The notes under the pieces are model-generated. The model was not told where the DNA came from. It did no database searches and saw only the letters and a program-made list of their open reading frames with translations. A stretch of DNA of 64,000 bases from Monodelphis domestica (taxonomy: Eukaryota; Chordata; Mammalia; Didelphimorphia; Didelphidae). Below are positions 1 through 10,436 of the stretch, one piece after another. Location: the NCBI RefSeq assembly GCF_027887165.1, contig NC_077233.1, positions 180,257,207 to 180,321,206 of the forward strand, given 5' to 3'. Numbering within the stretch: the first letter of the stretch is position 1; each line of letters opens with the position of its first letter. The position numbers and the translations under genes are program-made.

Positions 1-180
1 AATAAACCTTTGTCTTTTGTTTTAGAATCAATGCTGTGTTTTAGCAGTATGGGCTAGGCAAGGAGTGTTAAGTGACTTGCCTAGAGTCACATAACCAGGA
101 AGTGTCTGAGTTCATATTTGAACACAGGACCTCTTGTCTCTAGGCCTGTCTCTCAATCTACTAAGTTACCTAGTTGCCCC
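1..180 (-). mobile_element. tRNA-derived CORE-type SINE
   Basis: Minus-strand copy: reading the reverse strand gives GGGGCAACTAGGTAACTTAG (box A region), GGTCCTGTGTTCAAAT (box B region), then TTGCCTAGCCCATAC. Same family as 7280 and 34257 (WSINE1/SINE1-like from memory). It may run off the window edge. Confidence 0.75.
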
Positions 181-445
181 TACTTTAGCATATTTTTAAA
201 AATTATTTTTTCATATTAAGAAAAATATTTTTTTCCTCTTCTACTTCTTATCCTCCTGGAGTAGGGAGGATGGGTAGAAAATAATTCTTGTAACAAATAT
301 GCACAGTTTAGCAAAACAATATCTTACCTTGGCTATATCCAAAAAATATATCTCAATCAGTGTCCTGAGGCTATTACTTCTCTGTTAAGAGTTGGGTAGC
401 ATGCTTATCACCAGTCCTCTAGAATCATCCAATTCTTTCATTTTT
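180..445 (-). mobile_element. L1 3' end fragment, antisense
   Basis: TAGCAAAACAATATCTTACC, GAGTTGGGTAGCATGC and CCAGTCCTCTAGAATCATC match the same antisense L1 3' region seen at 29.5 kb. Diverged. Confidence 0.5.
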
Positions 446-628
446 ACAGATAAGGAAACTGAGGGAAGTTACATATTACTTACTCGTTACATAGTACTTA
501 CTCAAGATTACAATAGTATTAAGTGTCATATGCAGTATTGGAACCTAGGTCCTTAAACATTTAGAATGGGAAATGACATCAAAGGACATCATTTGGCAGC
601 CTGGAGAAGCCTCTGGATAATGTTATTT

Positions 629-815
629 TATTAACCCTTACATTCTATCTTAGTATCAATTCTAAGACAGAAGAGTGGCAAAGACTAGGGAGTTGGGGTT
701 AAGTGACTTTCCTAGGGTCACACAGCTAGCTAGGTAGTGTCTGCAGCCAGAACTGAACCTAGGTCCTCCCAACTCCAGGCTTGGCACTCTATCTTCTGTA
801 CTACCTAGCTGCCCC
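629..815 (-). mobile_element. tRNA-derived CORE-type SINE
   Basis: Minus-strand copy with ACCCTTACATTCTATCTTAG at the 3' end and CTACCTAGCTGCCCC at the 5' end. TAATGTT flanks on both sides suggest a worn target duplication. Confidence 0.8.
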
Positions 816-989
816 TAATGTTTTAAAATATATGCAATAATCATTCATAGGAGTACAAGTAAAAACAGTTACATTGAAAAACCCCTCACAATTCCTCCTC
901 CCGCCCCATCTAAGTTCACAGACCCTTTGAGTTCTTTCTAAGTGTGGTGGTGTGGGTCAGTGGACCTCAGACTAAAACTCTCTTGTCTA

Positions 990-1183
990 GAGGCAGCTGG
1001 GTAGCTCAGTGGATTGAGAGCCAGACCTAGAAACAGAAGGTCCTGGGTTCAAATGTGATCTCAGGCACTTCCCAGTTGTGTGACCCTGGGATAACCCTTC
1101 CATTGCTTAGCCCTTACCACTCTTCTGCCTTGGAACCAATACACAGTATTGATTCTAAGGTGGAAGGTTAAGGGTTAAAAAAA
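990..1183 (+). mobile_element. tRNA-derived CORE-type SINE
   Basis: Plus-strand full-length copy: GGCAGCTGGGTAGCTCAGTG (box A), GGGTTCAAATGTGA (box B), GCCTTGGAACCAATACACAG, ending in AAGGGTTAAAAAAA. Confidence 0.85.
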
Positions 1184-1199
1184 GTCTCGTATAAAAGTA

Positions 1200-1320
1200 G
1201 TATAATAATGCTATTTTACAGACGAAGAAACAATCCTAGAGAGTTAAATGATTTACCCAGGATCTCACAGTGGCAAATCTGAGATTCAAATGCAGATCCT
1301 CTAACCCCAAATGCATTATG
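1200..1320 (-). mobile_element. MIR-type SINE fragment
   Basis: TATTTTACAGACGAAGAAAC, then GATTTACCCAGGATCTCACA and TTCAAATGCAGATCC are the antisense MIR core. Confidence 0.6.
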
Positions 1321-1550
1321 CCTTTTTTATGCTCAGTACTGTGCCATACTGCTACTTTGAGTTTCTGCTATTTGTTTAGTCCTGTTCTATGTACAAATAG
1401 CATAGAGCATAACACATAATCTCTGAACTAAAGGAGTTACTATCCATTTAGGGAGAACCCCAAGATGCAGGTGGCAACTTGGCTTACTTGATAGAACACA
1501 GCCTTAAAACTAGAAAGACGTGGGTAAGTCCTGCCTCAGATACATACTGT

Positions 1551-1799
1551 GGGGCAGCTAGGAAGCACAGTGAATAGAGTGCCTAACCTGGAGTCAGGAA
1601 GACCTTAGTTCAAATCCAGACTCAGATGTTTACTAGCTGGATGACCCTGGGCAAGTCACTTACCCCTGTTTGCCTCGGTTTCCTCATCTGTAAAATGAGC
1701 TGGAGAAAGAAATGGCAAAGCACTCCAGTATCTCAGCCAAGAAAACCCCAAGTGGGGTCATAAAGAGTCAGATCCAATTGAAATGACTGAGCAACAACT
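1551..1799 (+). mobile_element. MAR1-type SINE inside a MIR-type SINE
   Basis: GGGGCAGCTAGGAAGCACAG head, CTCATCTGTAAAATGAGCTG core, and tail GCCAAGAAAACCCCAAGTGG ending AGCAACAACTG. Flanks TACATACT and TACATATT look like a target duplication. MIR-like text continues on both sides (about 1465-1550 and 1800-1860). Confidence 0.75.
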
Positions 1800-2679
1800 G
1801 GTACATATTCACTGGGTTAGGTTGGGTAAGTAATTTAACCACTTGGTGCTGCTTTACAGCAATTTCATAAATGAACTGAAGAGCTATTATTGACATACTG
1901 GTTGAAGGAGTTCCTTTTCCTGAGAATTTCAATGAACTCATATGAGATCATATGTGCAGTCCCAATACATAAGCAATAAACAAATATATAAAAAACTGCA
2001 TAACAATTCAAGAGACACAATTACCTCTGAAATGAGTAGTACATACAATAAAGGCAAAGAATTGAAAGAAAGAAGAGATCTTTGGACTGGAAGTAGTCAG
2101 GGAGATTTCATGAATGACAGAGATCAATTGGGCCTTGAAAGATGGGGAGTGTCATTTTTTTGTCATAGCTCTGGGAGAAAAAAAAAGCAAATTCAATTCC
2201 CTTGTGTTTTCCAACACTGCTGAAAGCTTCTTTTGCTTTGGGGGATCCAAAAGCAGTATTCCTGGGATGTTACTTGAAAGCTGAGACTAAGAACTAAGGA
2301 ACCCCACGCCATTATAAGGTTTTCTTGTGCCATTAAAAATATGGAACATCTAATAGTGTTTCAAGTATTTTGAAGATTGAGGTAAGTATAAATATGTATT
2401 ACTGGTCAGCCTAAAGGAAATTACTTAGTGTTGAGATATATGGAATGACTAATAGTTATAATTATTTTATTTTCTGTGTAAATAATGATGATCCCAATGA
2501 AATGCCTCATAAAGAAGAATGCTCAGACTTCTTTATTCAGTTTACAGCTAAATATTTTAATTTGTATACAGGTTTTTTTTTAAGGTACCAGTCCTTCAAT
2601 CGTGTTTCTTTCTTTTGGAGTTATCAATGACTTTCAATTAGTTGCCATGTCTTTTTAATCCTGCTTCCAAATCTCTTAT

Positions 2680-3125
2680 CAATCCCTTCTCTTTACTCAC
2701 TTGGTGTCTATCCTGGATTAATTAGGCTTATATGACTTCTTGTATGAATGATTGCCATGACCTCCTAACTGGTCTTTCTACTTCCACCTTTTCTCTTCCC
2801 CAATCTCTCCTCCAAACTGCTGCCAAATTATAATTCCCGAAATGCAGATCTGACCAAATCACCCCTTTATTTAGAAATCTTCAGTAGTTCCCTCTTGCCT
2901 CTAGAATAATACATAAACTCCTCAGGCCTTTTGCCATTTGGTTCCCATTTACCTTTTTAGTAATTTCATATAACTTCCTTTCATATACTCCTTTCTATAG
3001 TCCAACTAAACTGCTAATTGTCTCTGGTACATGATGTTCCATGAATGTGCCCCACCTCTGTGTCTCTACACAGTATGTACTTCACACTTGGAGTGCCTTC
3101 CCTCCTTACCTCTTCCTTGTAATAT
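2680..3125 (+). mobile_element. L2 LINE 3' relic
   Basis: CCTCCAAACTGCTGCCAAAT, GATCTGACCAAATCACCCC and CCTCTAGAATAATACATAAA follow the 3' part of L2. The open frames around 1942-2630, just before it, resemble nothing known. Confidence 0.65.
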
Positions 3126-3130
3126 TCTTT

Positions 3131-3357
3131 TGTTGTTGTTATTGAGTTCTTTCAATCAGACTCTGTAGCTTCATTAAGGGTTTTCCTGGCAAAGATTCTG
3201 GAGTGGTGTACCATTTCCTTCTCCAGCTTATTTTAAGATGAGGAAGCTGAGGCAAACAGGGTTAAGGAATTTGCCCAGGGCTACACAGCTAGTGTCTGAG
3301 GACAGATTTGAACCCAGGTCTTACATGCTCTATCCACTGTATTATCTAGCTATTCCT
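3131..3357 (-). mobile_element. MAR1-type SINE
   Basis: Starts TTGTTGTTGTTATTGAGTTC, contains GAGGAAGCTGAGGCAAACAG and ends TTATCTAGCTATTCCT. Abuts the 3' end of an L2 relic. Confidence 0.75.
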
Positions 3358-3419
3358 AGATAAATATCTTCTAATGCCCCTTCCACCTCTAAATCCAACA
3401 TCCTAGTTTCCTCATACCT

Positions 3420-3570
3420 GCCTTGAAAGGTGGGGTAGTAATAAAAGTATTATTGTCTTTATTTTACAGATGGGGAAGCTGAGGCTTAGGAAAAAGAGGT
3501 GACTTACCCAAGGTGACTTAAGGTCTTCCTGACACCAGTCTTGGTATTATATGCACTGTGCCATCCAGTG
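3420..3570 (-). mobile_element. MIR-type SINE fragment
   Basis: TTTACAGATGGGGAAGCTGA and GACTTACCCAAGGTGACTT are the antisense MIR core, followed by a worn tRNA-like head. Confidence 0.55.
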
Positions 3571-3761
3571 GAAACCTTACCAGCAGAAAATAATAATCTT
3601 TTTTAGCACCTATTCCCTCAGGGACAAGTAGGACTATTTCTGAAAAAGTTAAGATTTTGATTGGCACAATCCAGAGGAAAGATAAAAATGACAAATCTAG
3701 GGCATGGAAGTGAATGGTTCACTACTCATAGGAAATCATATATTGAGAACAACAAAGGACA

Positions 3762-3974
3762 TTGTTGTTGTTGTTCAGTCATGTCTGACTCTTCTTGACC
3801 CCATTTTTTCCAGCTCATTTTCCAGATAAGGAAACTGAGGCAAACAGGGTTAAATGACTTGCCCAGGGTCACACAGCTAGGAAGTATCTAAGGCCAGATT
3901 TGAACTCAGGAAGTTGAATCTTGCTGACTCTAGGTCTGGCATTCTATCTATCCACTGTACCACCTAGTAATCCC
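3762..3974 (-). mobile_element. MAR1-type SINE
   Basis: TTGTTGTTGTTGTTCAGTCA tail, GAAACTGAGGCAAACAGGG core and CCACCTAGTAATCCC head, all read on the reverse strand. Confidence 0.8.
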
Positions 3975-4009
3975 TTTAGTTTTCTTGCTAGGTGCCATAG
4001 CTGGGTGCC

Positions 4010-4240
4010 ATCTTTTCAGTATTAGTTGTCACTAGTTAGCACTCTAGTTAGCCCTCTCTTCCTTTCTTCTGCCCTTATTTATTACTTTTATATAGTTTAA
4101 CTACATTGTATTTACTGATAACTGTACAAATTATATCCTCTGTCTTCCCCTTCCTAAAATGTAATCTTCTTAAGGGCAGACATGATTTTCCTTCTGTGTT
4201 TGTATCCTTAGCACCTAGGTCAGTGCTTTGCATATTTTTG
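4010..4240 (+). mobile_element. L2 LINE 3' terminus relic
   Basis: AATGTAATCTTCTTAAGGGC, GTTTGTATCCTTAGCACCTA and CAGTGCTTTGCATA match the L2 3' UTR. Confidence 0.6.
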
Positions 4241-4670
4241 GGGGGTGGAGTGGGGAAGGCAGGTGAGGAAGACCAAGTAAGGAAGACTGGAGATGGGATT
4301 AGGAATTCCCAGTGGGAAAACGTCCACTGATTGAGATCAACAATTATAGAGAGCTTTCTGGAAAACTGATAAGTAATTTGCCATGGGCAGTACAGGTAGT
4401 ATGACTCAGAGGCAGGGTTTATTTGAAACCCAGCCTTCCTGACATCAAGAGTGGCTCTTTGTCTCCTGACTCTTCAGGATATAATAGGTAATTTAATATA
4501 GATTTGTTGAAAAATTCAATTCAACTCATCCCAATTCAAGAAAGATATGTCAATTGCATGCTGTTTTCAAGGAAATGTGTTAGTGCTGGTATAATATAAA
4601 AACAAAAATGAAATAGCATTGCCATCATTTTGTTTACATTAAACTGTATGATATGACATGTTCACAAATA

Positions 4671-5310
4671 TTTAAATATACTCAATCAGTAAGAATTTGT
4701 TAAGGACCTAGAATAGGTATTAGAAGACAAAACTTAGCACTAACTGTGGAGGATTAGAATAGATTTCATGGAAGAGATGGTACTCACTGAATTTGAACCT
4801 TGCTGGTTGATAAGGATTCTGAGAGTTAGAAATAAATGTGAAATGAATTCCAGGCATAAAGGATAGATAGCCTGTGCAAAAGCAAAGTGACTGGAGATGG
4901 AATTGAATTCCAAGAATAGCTAGTAGCTGAGTTCATTCAGTTTAATTCAATTCAACTAGTATTAATTAAATACCTACTATGTTCACAAAACTAAAAATAG
5001 TACCTGCCCTAAAGAAACAGATTTTACCGGGGAAGGGGGACAGAGTAGCAGCCTTCACCCAGATAAGTATTTACATGATCCTTTAACAATGGGTTGTAAT
5101 TTGATAAATTGAGGAGGGTGAGGGCACTAAAAACTGAAAAGGTATTATAGATCCAGATGTGGAAGGCCTCAAGAGCTGGGTAAAGGATTTTGTATTTTAT
5201 CCTGAAGACAATAGGGAGCAACTGGTGATTTATGAGGAGGGGAAAGATAGAGTCAGATTTATGACTTAAGATTGTTTTAACAGCTGTGTAGAGCATGGAT
5301 TTCCAACAAG
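4671..5310 (-). mobile_element. L2 LINE relic, antisense
   Basis: Two antisense L2 segments: TACTCAATCAGTAAGAATTT onward, and TAAATACCTACTATGTTCAC through GAAGACAATAGGGAGCAAC. More L2-like text continues to about 5800, interrupted by a MIR. Confidence 0.6.
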
Positions 5311-5344
5311 AGAGCCTGAAACTAGGGAAATCAATTTGAAGACT

Positions 5345-5640
5345 ATTACCTAGGAGCAGAGGCAGCTAGGCCTGATGGAAAGAATAGTGGTGTTGGAGTC
5401 AGGACACCCGAGTTCAAATCTTATCTACCTCAGTCACTCACTAGCTTTATAATCATGGTCAAGGTACTTCAACCTCTACACACCAGTTTCCTCATCTGTC
5501 AAGTGAGGAGAGTAAGACTTGTACCAACCTACCTCACAGAGTGGCATTATTAAAGTCAGGGATTGTCTTTTACTTTTCCTCATATTCCCAGCAAGCACAT
5601 ACTCAATGTTTACTGAAATACTGATTAATAGTCCAGCTGA
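5345..5640 (+). mobile_element. MIR-type SINE
   Basis: GTGTTGGAGTCAGGACACCC, CTCACTAGCTTTATAATCAT, TTTCCTCATCTGTCAAGTGA. Confidence 0.6.
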
Positions 5641-5849
5641 CACTTGATTAAACTGAGAAAAGGGTCTAACTAGACTGGGGAGGGGGCTCTACACTAGAGT
5701 GGTAGACTTATGGGTGGAGAGAAGGAGAGATATTGTGGAAGTACAATTAATAAGACAGTGCATAAAGTTGGATATGGACCATATAGAATACATATGGCTT
5801 GGGAAGAAAGAAATTAGAAGGAAGAAAATTCTTTAAAAAGGGAGATTCA

Positions 5850-6045
5850 GGGCAACTAGGTGGCTCAGTGGATTAAGAGCCAGGTCTGGGAGTCTGGAGG
5901 ATCTGGATTCAAATGTGACCTCTGATACACCCTAGTTGTTTGACCCTGGACAAGCACTTAACCCTTTATTGCTCTTCTGTCTTGGAACCAAAACACAGAA
6001 TTGCTTTTCTAAAGCAGAAGGTAGTAAGGGCTTTGTTTTGTTTGT
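5850..6045 (+). mobile_element. tRNA-derived CORE-type SINE
   Basis: GGGCAACTAGGTGGCTCAGT head, GGATTCAAATGTGACC, GTCTTGGAACCAAAACACAG and AAGGGCTTTG tail. Confidence 0.75.
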
Positions 6046-6499
6046 TAAAGGAGTTTCATGAATAAAACTTTAGTCACATTCATGGAGAAGAGAATAAACT
6101 ATTGGTGTCATTGTAATGCAGCAAACTATATTCTCAGGTTCTTTGAAAATGACTTGTAGTCATTTGAGATTTTTAGTAGATTTTCTTTAGATGAAGATGC
6201 CTCATTCTCAAAGATAGATTCAGTCCCATAGAAAGTAATCTAATTGAATCAGTGTGGGAGCATGTGTGAACACTCAAACCCTGCAGAATAAGTAGATTCT
6301 GTAAATCTTTAGGCCACCATTCCCAGAATGTACTACTTATTTTGGGCAACAACCTAATGTGATGAGCTCCAATGTTTAAATGAGTTCTCTTAAAAAACAA
6401 AAAACCAACCAACTTTAAAATGTCTTATTTATTTATAATTCTTATCTACTTTTTTTTGAAACCCATACCTTCTGCCTTCCAATTGATACCTGGTAAGAC

Positions 6500-6690
6500 A
6501 GCTCTAGAGCTGGAAGGCACCTCAAGGGCTATTTAGTCCAACACCCTCATTTAACAGATGAGGAAAGTGAGGCTTAGGAGGTTAAATGATGTGTTCAAAA
6601 TTACACAAGTAGGTAGATCACACAAGGTTACACTGCATCAGAGGCAGTATTTGAATCCAGCTCCTCTGACACCACAGCCAGTGTTGTGAT
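6500..6690 (-). mobile_element. MIR/MIR3-type SINE
   Basis: AGAGCTGGAAGGCACCTCAA, ACAGATGAGGAAAGTGAGGC and CAGTATTTGAATCCAGCTCC. Confidence 0.6.
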
Positions 6691-6837
6691 GTCCCTAATA
6701 TAATCTCTACTATTTTTAAGATATGATTAAAAAAAAAACATGCAGTTCAGTGTGATCAACCTTTGAATGGAGATATTATAAAGAGCATATGATAGTTAGG
6801 CAAAGGGTTAGAATGGAAGTGGGGAACCATCTGTGAA

Positions 6838-7170
6838 GAATCAGAGACTGTCAGAGCTGGAAGGAACCTTAGAATCCATCTAGTTTAAACTCAGTTCTAC
6901 AAATGAGAAAAGTGAAGCCCAGATTAGTTAAATGACTTCTTTTTTTTTTTAACGTTATTTTATTTGGTCATTTCCGAACATTATTCATTGGAGACAAAGA
7001 TCATTTTCTTTTCCTTCCCCCACCTATCCCATAGCCAACAGGCGATTCCACTGGGTATCTATCACATGTGTTCTTGATTTGAACCCAGTTAAATGACTTC
7101 TAAAGGTGATAAGGAGAGCAAGTGGAGAACTGGGTTTCTAATCCAGGTCTCAGACTAGTGCTCTACTTTA
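6838..7170 (-). mobile_element. MIR3-type SINE, split by an L1 insertion
   Basis: CAGAGCTGGAAGGAACCTTA to AGTTAAATGACTTC on the left; it resumes TAAAGGTGATAAGGAG...GGGTTTCTAATCCAGGTC after the L1 at 6941-7086. Confidence 0.65.
6941..7086 (-). mobile_element. 5'-truncated L1 3' end with exact 15-bp TSD
   Basis: Starts with a poly(T) run (A-tail of a minus-strand insertion) and holds a marsupial-type L1 3' UTR (TTTGGTCATTTCCGAACATT, GATTCCACTGGGTATC). The target duplication AGTTAAATGACTTCT is present at 6926-6940 and 7087-7101. It was inserted into an older MIR-type SINE. Confidence 0.85.
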
Positions 7171-7279
7171 GCATACTACTTATTAGTAAAACAAGGTGAA
7201 TTCCAGGAAATAAGAGAGTAGGGACAGGAGAACGCTTGGGGATACATGGTATCCTAACTCCATTTAAGAACACATACCT

Positions 7280-7487
7280 GGGGGCAACTGGGTAGCTCAG
7301 TGGATTGAGAGCCAGGCCTAGAGATGGGAGGTCCTAGGTTCAAATCTGGCCTCAGACACTTCCCAGCTGTGTGACCCTGGGCAAGTCCCTTGACCCCCAT
7401 TGCCTAGCCCTTACCACTCTTCTGCCTTGGAGCCAATACATAGTATTGATTCCTAGACAGAAGGTAAGGGTTTAAAAAACAAAACAA
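7280..7487 (+). mobile_element. Full-length tRNA-SINE with 11-bp TSD
   Basis: Box A region GGTAGCTCAGTGG, box B region GGTTCAAATCT, complete 3' end AAGGTAAGGGTTTAAAAAAC with an (AAAAC) tail. Exact duplication AACACATACCT at 7269-7279 and 7488-7498. Little decayed, so relatively young. Confidence 0.9.
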
Positions 7488-7719
7488 AACACATACCTAT
7501 TCTAAGATCCCATCAGACTTCTCATCTTAAGCTTTTTCTGAAACTCATACCTGAGAGCTAACATTCAGAAAGATTTATAAAGCACTTTACATATCAATCT
7601 CACTGTGATCCTCACAGCCACCTTGAGGGGGCCTTAATCTTAGATTTTTTAGATCAAACATTTGAAATTTGCAACAATTACCAGTAGAAGGAAAAAATAA
7701 ACCATGAAAAGTCAATAAA

Positions 7720-7765
7720 ACTATACTATAGTATAATATAGTATAATATAATATAATATGATGTA
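7720..7765. repeat. TATAGTATAA-type microsatellite
   Basis: Short run of (TATAGTATAA)/(TATAA) units, AT-only, slightly imperfect. Confidence 0.6.
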
Positions 7766-8029
7766 ATACGTTTATAATAAAACTATAGTCAAAGAATTGC
7801 ATCTGCCTTGTTAACAATCTCTCTCCTCTGGGCAAATGATAGCATATGCAACAGCTTTTTGCCTAATAAAAGGAAGTTTACAAGGCTTGGTCATAATAGC
7901 TGTATTTAATTTTCAGGGGGGCTACCTTGTAGAAGAATTACATTTACTCTTATCAAGCTACTCCTAACTCATCTTTCCCTATCTACTTTATCCATTTCAT
8001 CCTTAAAAAACCAAAAACACAAAAGCCTT

Positions 8030-9400
8030 CTTGTGTTCCTGCTATCTCCTCAAAAATAGACCGGTATCCTCTCATTCACTACTAAACTACTAGAAAGAGC
8101 AGCCTCCATTTGTTGTCTCTACTTCCTTACTCCTTAATATTCTGGCCATTGACACTTTTACTGACGTTACTCTTTCAAAAGTCAGTATCTTAATCCTATG
8201 CCCTTTTCCTCAGGTATCTTCATTTTGAAACTTTCTACAGCATTTGACAGTTAACCATTTCATTCTCCTGGTTCTTTGCTATTGGGTTGCTCTTGTATCT
8301 TGGATTCTATAGCTAGTCTTATCCCGACCCCTAATTGCTTCCAGTTCCAGTTGCCTCTTGGACAGCTCCACCTGACAGGAACTCATTCCCTCAGTAGCTA
8401 GGCCAAGCTCTAAGCCTTGGAATTATATTGTTTTTTTCTTCTCCTCTACCTCATTTCCACACTCCATCAGCCAATCACCAAATCTTGCTTATCCCATTTT
8501 CTCATATCTCTCCTTTTCTTTCCATTCATACCAACATGAATTTGATTGAAATCCTTACCGCTTGCCTAGGCAATGGTAATAACCTAGCAATGTTCTTGCT
8601 TTCCAGTCCTTCCTCTCTCCAATCTGTCCTTCACACAGGTGCCAAAATAACTTTCCCAATTCATAGTCTGACTTCATTACTCCCTGCTCAAAAATCTTTA
8701 GTGGCTCTATATTGTTTCTAAAACTTAATCTGGGGTCCATGAACCTTAGGGGGTCTGTAATTTGGACAGGAAAAGTCATTTATTTTCACTCCTCTGGTTT
8801 CCTTTTAAAATCCTATATATTTTATTTTATGCATTTAAAAATAATCTGAGAAAGGCTCCAAAGACTTCACTAGATTCAGGTGAAGGGATTCAGAACATAT
8901 AAAAAATGTAAAAACTCCTTCTCTAGAATAATGCACACTCTTCAACCTTGCATTTCTGGGCTTCCTTATTATTTCACATGACTCCCTGTCACACTTCACA
9001 TTCTAGCCAAGTTTTTCTTGATATGTCATTTCCCACCTTCTGCTATTTCCATATCTGTAATGCATTCCCTCATCTCCACTTTTCAGGTGGAAACCCTTTT
9101 CTTAAGAAAAGCTTAGGCATCACTTCTTCAGTGAATCGTTCTTTGCTGTCCGCTCCCCCCCCCCCATTTTTTTCCCCTTCAAATATTTAAAGAACCCGTT
9201 GTGTGGACCTTTCCTTTGTATACCTTTCAATCCTAAATCAAGGATCTTCACTTTTTAGTAATATCCTATATTTCTTGAGGGCACTGGCCGCAAGTTTTTT
9301 TTTTTTTTTTTAAATCTTCACGTCCCCAAAGCCTAGCCATCGAATGCCTTGGACATTAAATGCTTAATAAATGGTGAATTAAATTTTGTTTGGTCCAAGA
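8030..9400 (+). mobile_element. L2 LINE 3' relic, about 1.2 kb
   Basis: CACAGGTGCCAAAATAACTT and TCTTTAGTGGCTCTATATTG (coding part), then after a hAT insertion CTTCAGTGAATCGTTC, and a terminus ATTAAATGCTTAATAAATGG. The open frame 8428-8721 is L2-derived and not a host gene. Confidence 0.65.
8720..8919 (+). mobile_element. hAT relic, MER63-like, inserted in an L2
   Basis: TCTGGGGTCCATGAACC at the left, TATTTTATTTTATGCATTTA in the middle and GAGAAAGGCTCCAAAGACTTC to the right match MER63/Blackjack as remembered. It interrupts an L2: the L2 text resumes with CTCTAGAATAATGCACACTC after it. Confidence 0.6.
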
Positions 9401-10149
9401 GGGCAGGAGTAGGATCAGTGGATGGAAATTACAGGAGCCAGACCTTTGCTCTACAAATAGAACTTAAAACACCAAACAATTACAGCTGTTGGTCAATTCC
9501 GTGTAGCTGGTGTGGCGTGGGGTGCATGATTAAGCGAGGACGCGTGTAGAAGGGTTTGTTTTGCACCTGGATGGGACATCACATTCCATAATCCTCAAGT
9601 TCTTCTTCAACTCTAAAAGATTCTGTGCTTCCACTAACACTCGTTCGGTGATTCACTATTAGACGGGTCACCTAAGCGTGTTCGCTGATGTACATTCATA
9701 TCGCTGGGCGCTACAGGGTTGTTGCGGGTATTGCTCTCGTGTTAGTGGAGGGTAGAGGGAATAAACAATGATATACGCAAAGGGGGACGTGATGCAACCG
9801 GGTACCCATGGGTAGAGATCGGTTTGCGCCCGGGGATCCAGTGATACGGGATAAAACCGGTCCTCCTTGCGAGGAGGTCCCAGCCGGGCGCGGCTCCTGC
9901 ACCGAAACACGTGACTCCCTTGGCTCTAGCCCCACAGCTAAGGGTAAGAGACTGGGGCCAGCCTGCTTCGGGCAAACGATAAACACGCATGCGCATCCAA
10001 TACTTCTAGCCACCCCCTTTTTTTTTTGCGGATGCAACCACTCTTGACTCCTCCTTCTGCTTCTTCACCCTCTTCCCCCCCACTCCCTCCTGCGCTCTTC
10101 ACCCTTTATGACATTTCCTCTCCGCCACCCTCCTCCCCTCTCCCAAGCT

Positions 10150-10400
10150 CATCTACGTCACGACAGACACTCTTCTGCACCAATCACCTCTAGGAATCGG
10201 GTGGGCCGGGGCGCGGAATGAGTCAAGGCCAGCCAATGGGGACCCGAGAGCGGGAGGGCCCCGAAGAAGGGGAGGGGGGAAGGTGGGCGGCACCTTCTCC
10301 TGTCAGCATGTGGGCGGGGGAGGGGGGCGCGGGGCGGGGGGAGGAAGGAGACGAGGGGAAGCGAAGCGGCCGTCGCCGCCGCCGCCGCGTTCCTCAGTTC
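10150..10400 (+). promoter_or_regulatory. HAPSTR1 core promoter, TATA-less
   Basis: Motifs in order: TACGTCA half-CRE at 10154-10160; CCAAT at 10180-10184; TGAGTCA (perfect AP-1) at 10219-10225; CCAAT at 10233-10237; GC boxes at 10312-10319 and 10331-10340. No TATA box is seen. The two CCAAT boxes are same-strand and 53 bp apart. A start site around 10380-10420 is a guess from motif spacing. AP-1 and CRE-type motifs would suit a stress-responsive gene, but that is inference. Confidence 0.65.
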
Positions 10401-10436
10401 TCAGTGTGGGCTCCGTGGCGCAGGCAGGGACTGTGA
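10308..10436 (+). other. Possible distal uORF, 42 codons
   Basis: ATG with A at -3 but T at +4, open for 42 codons to TGA at 10434-10436. It counts as a uORF only if transcription starts upstream of 10308; otherwise it lies in the promoter. The encoded peptide is low-complexity Gly/Arg, with a run of Arg from CCG/CGC repeats, and resembles no protein I know. Confidence 0.25.

Noticed and set aside
7280..7487. Possible tRNA gene from box A and box B matches
   Set aside because: The boxes belong to a SINE head. There is no cloverleaf-compatible acceptor stem, and the same unit recurs many times.
8428..8721. 97-codon frame that might be a small gene
   Set aside because: Its DNA matches L2 LINE 3' sequence and is cut by a hAT insertion.
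9668..10047. Overlapping open frames on both strands upstream of the promoter
   Set aside because: All fall in the CpG island, where stop codons are rare. Frames overlap each other, and no motif or splice context supports any of them.
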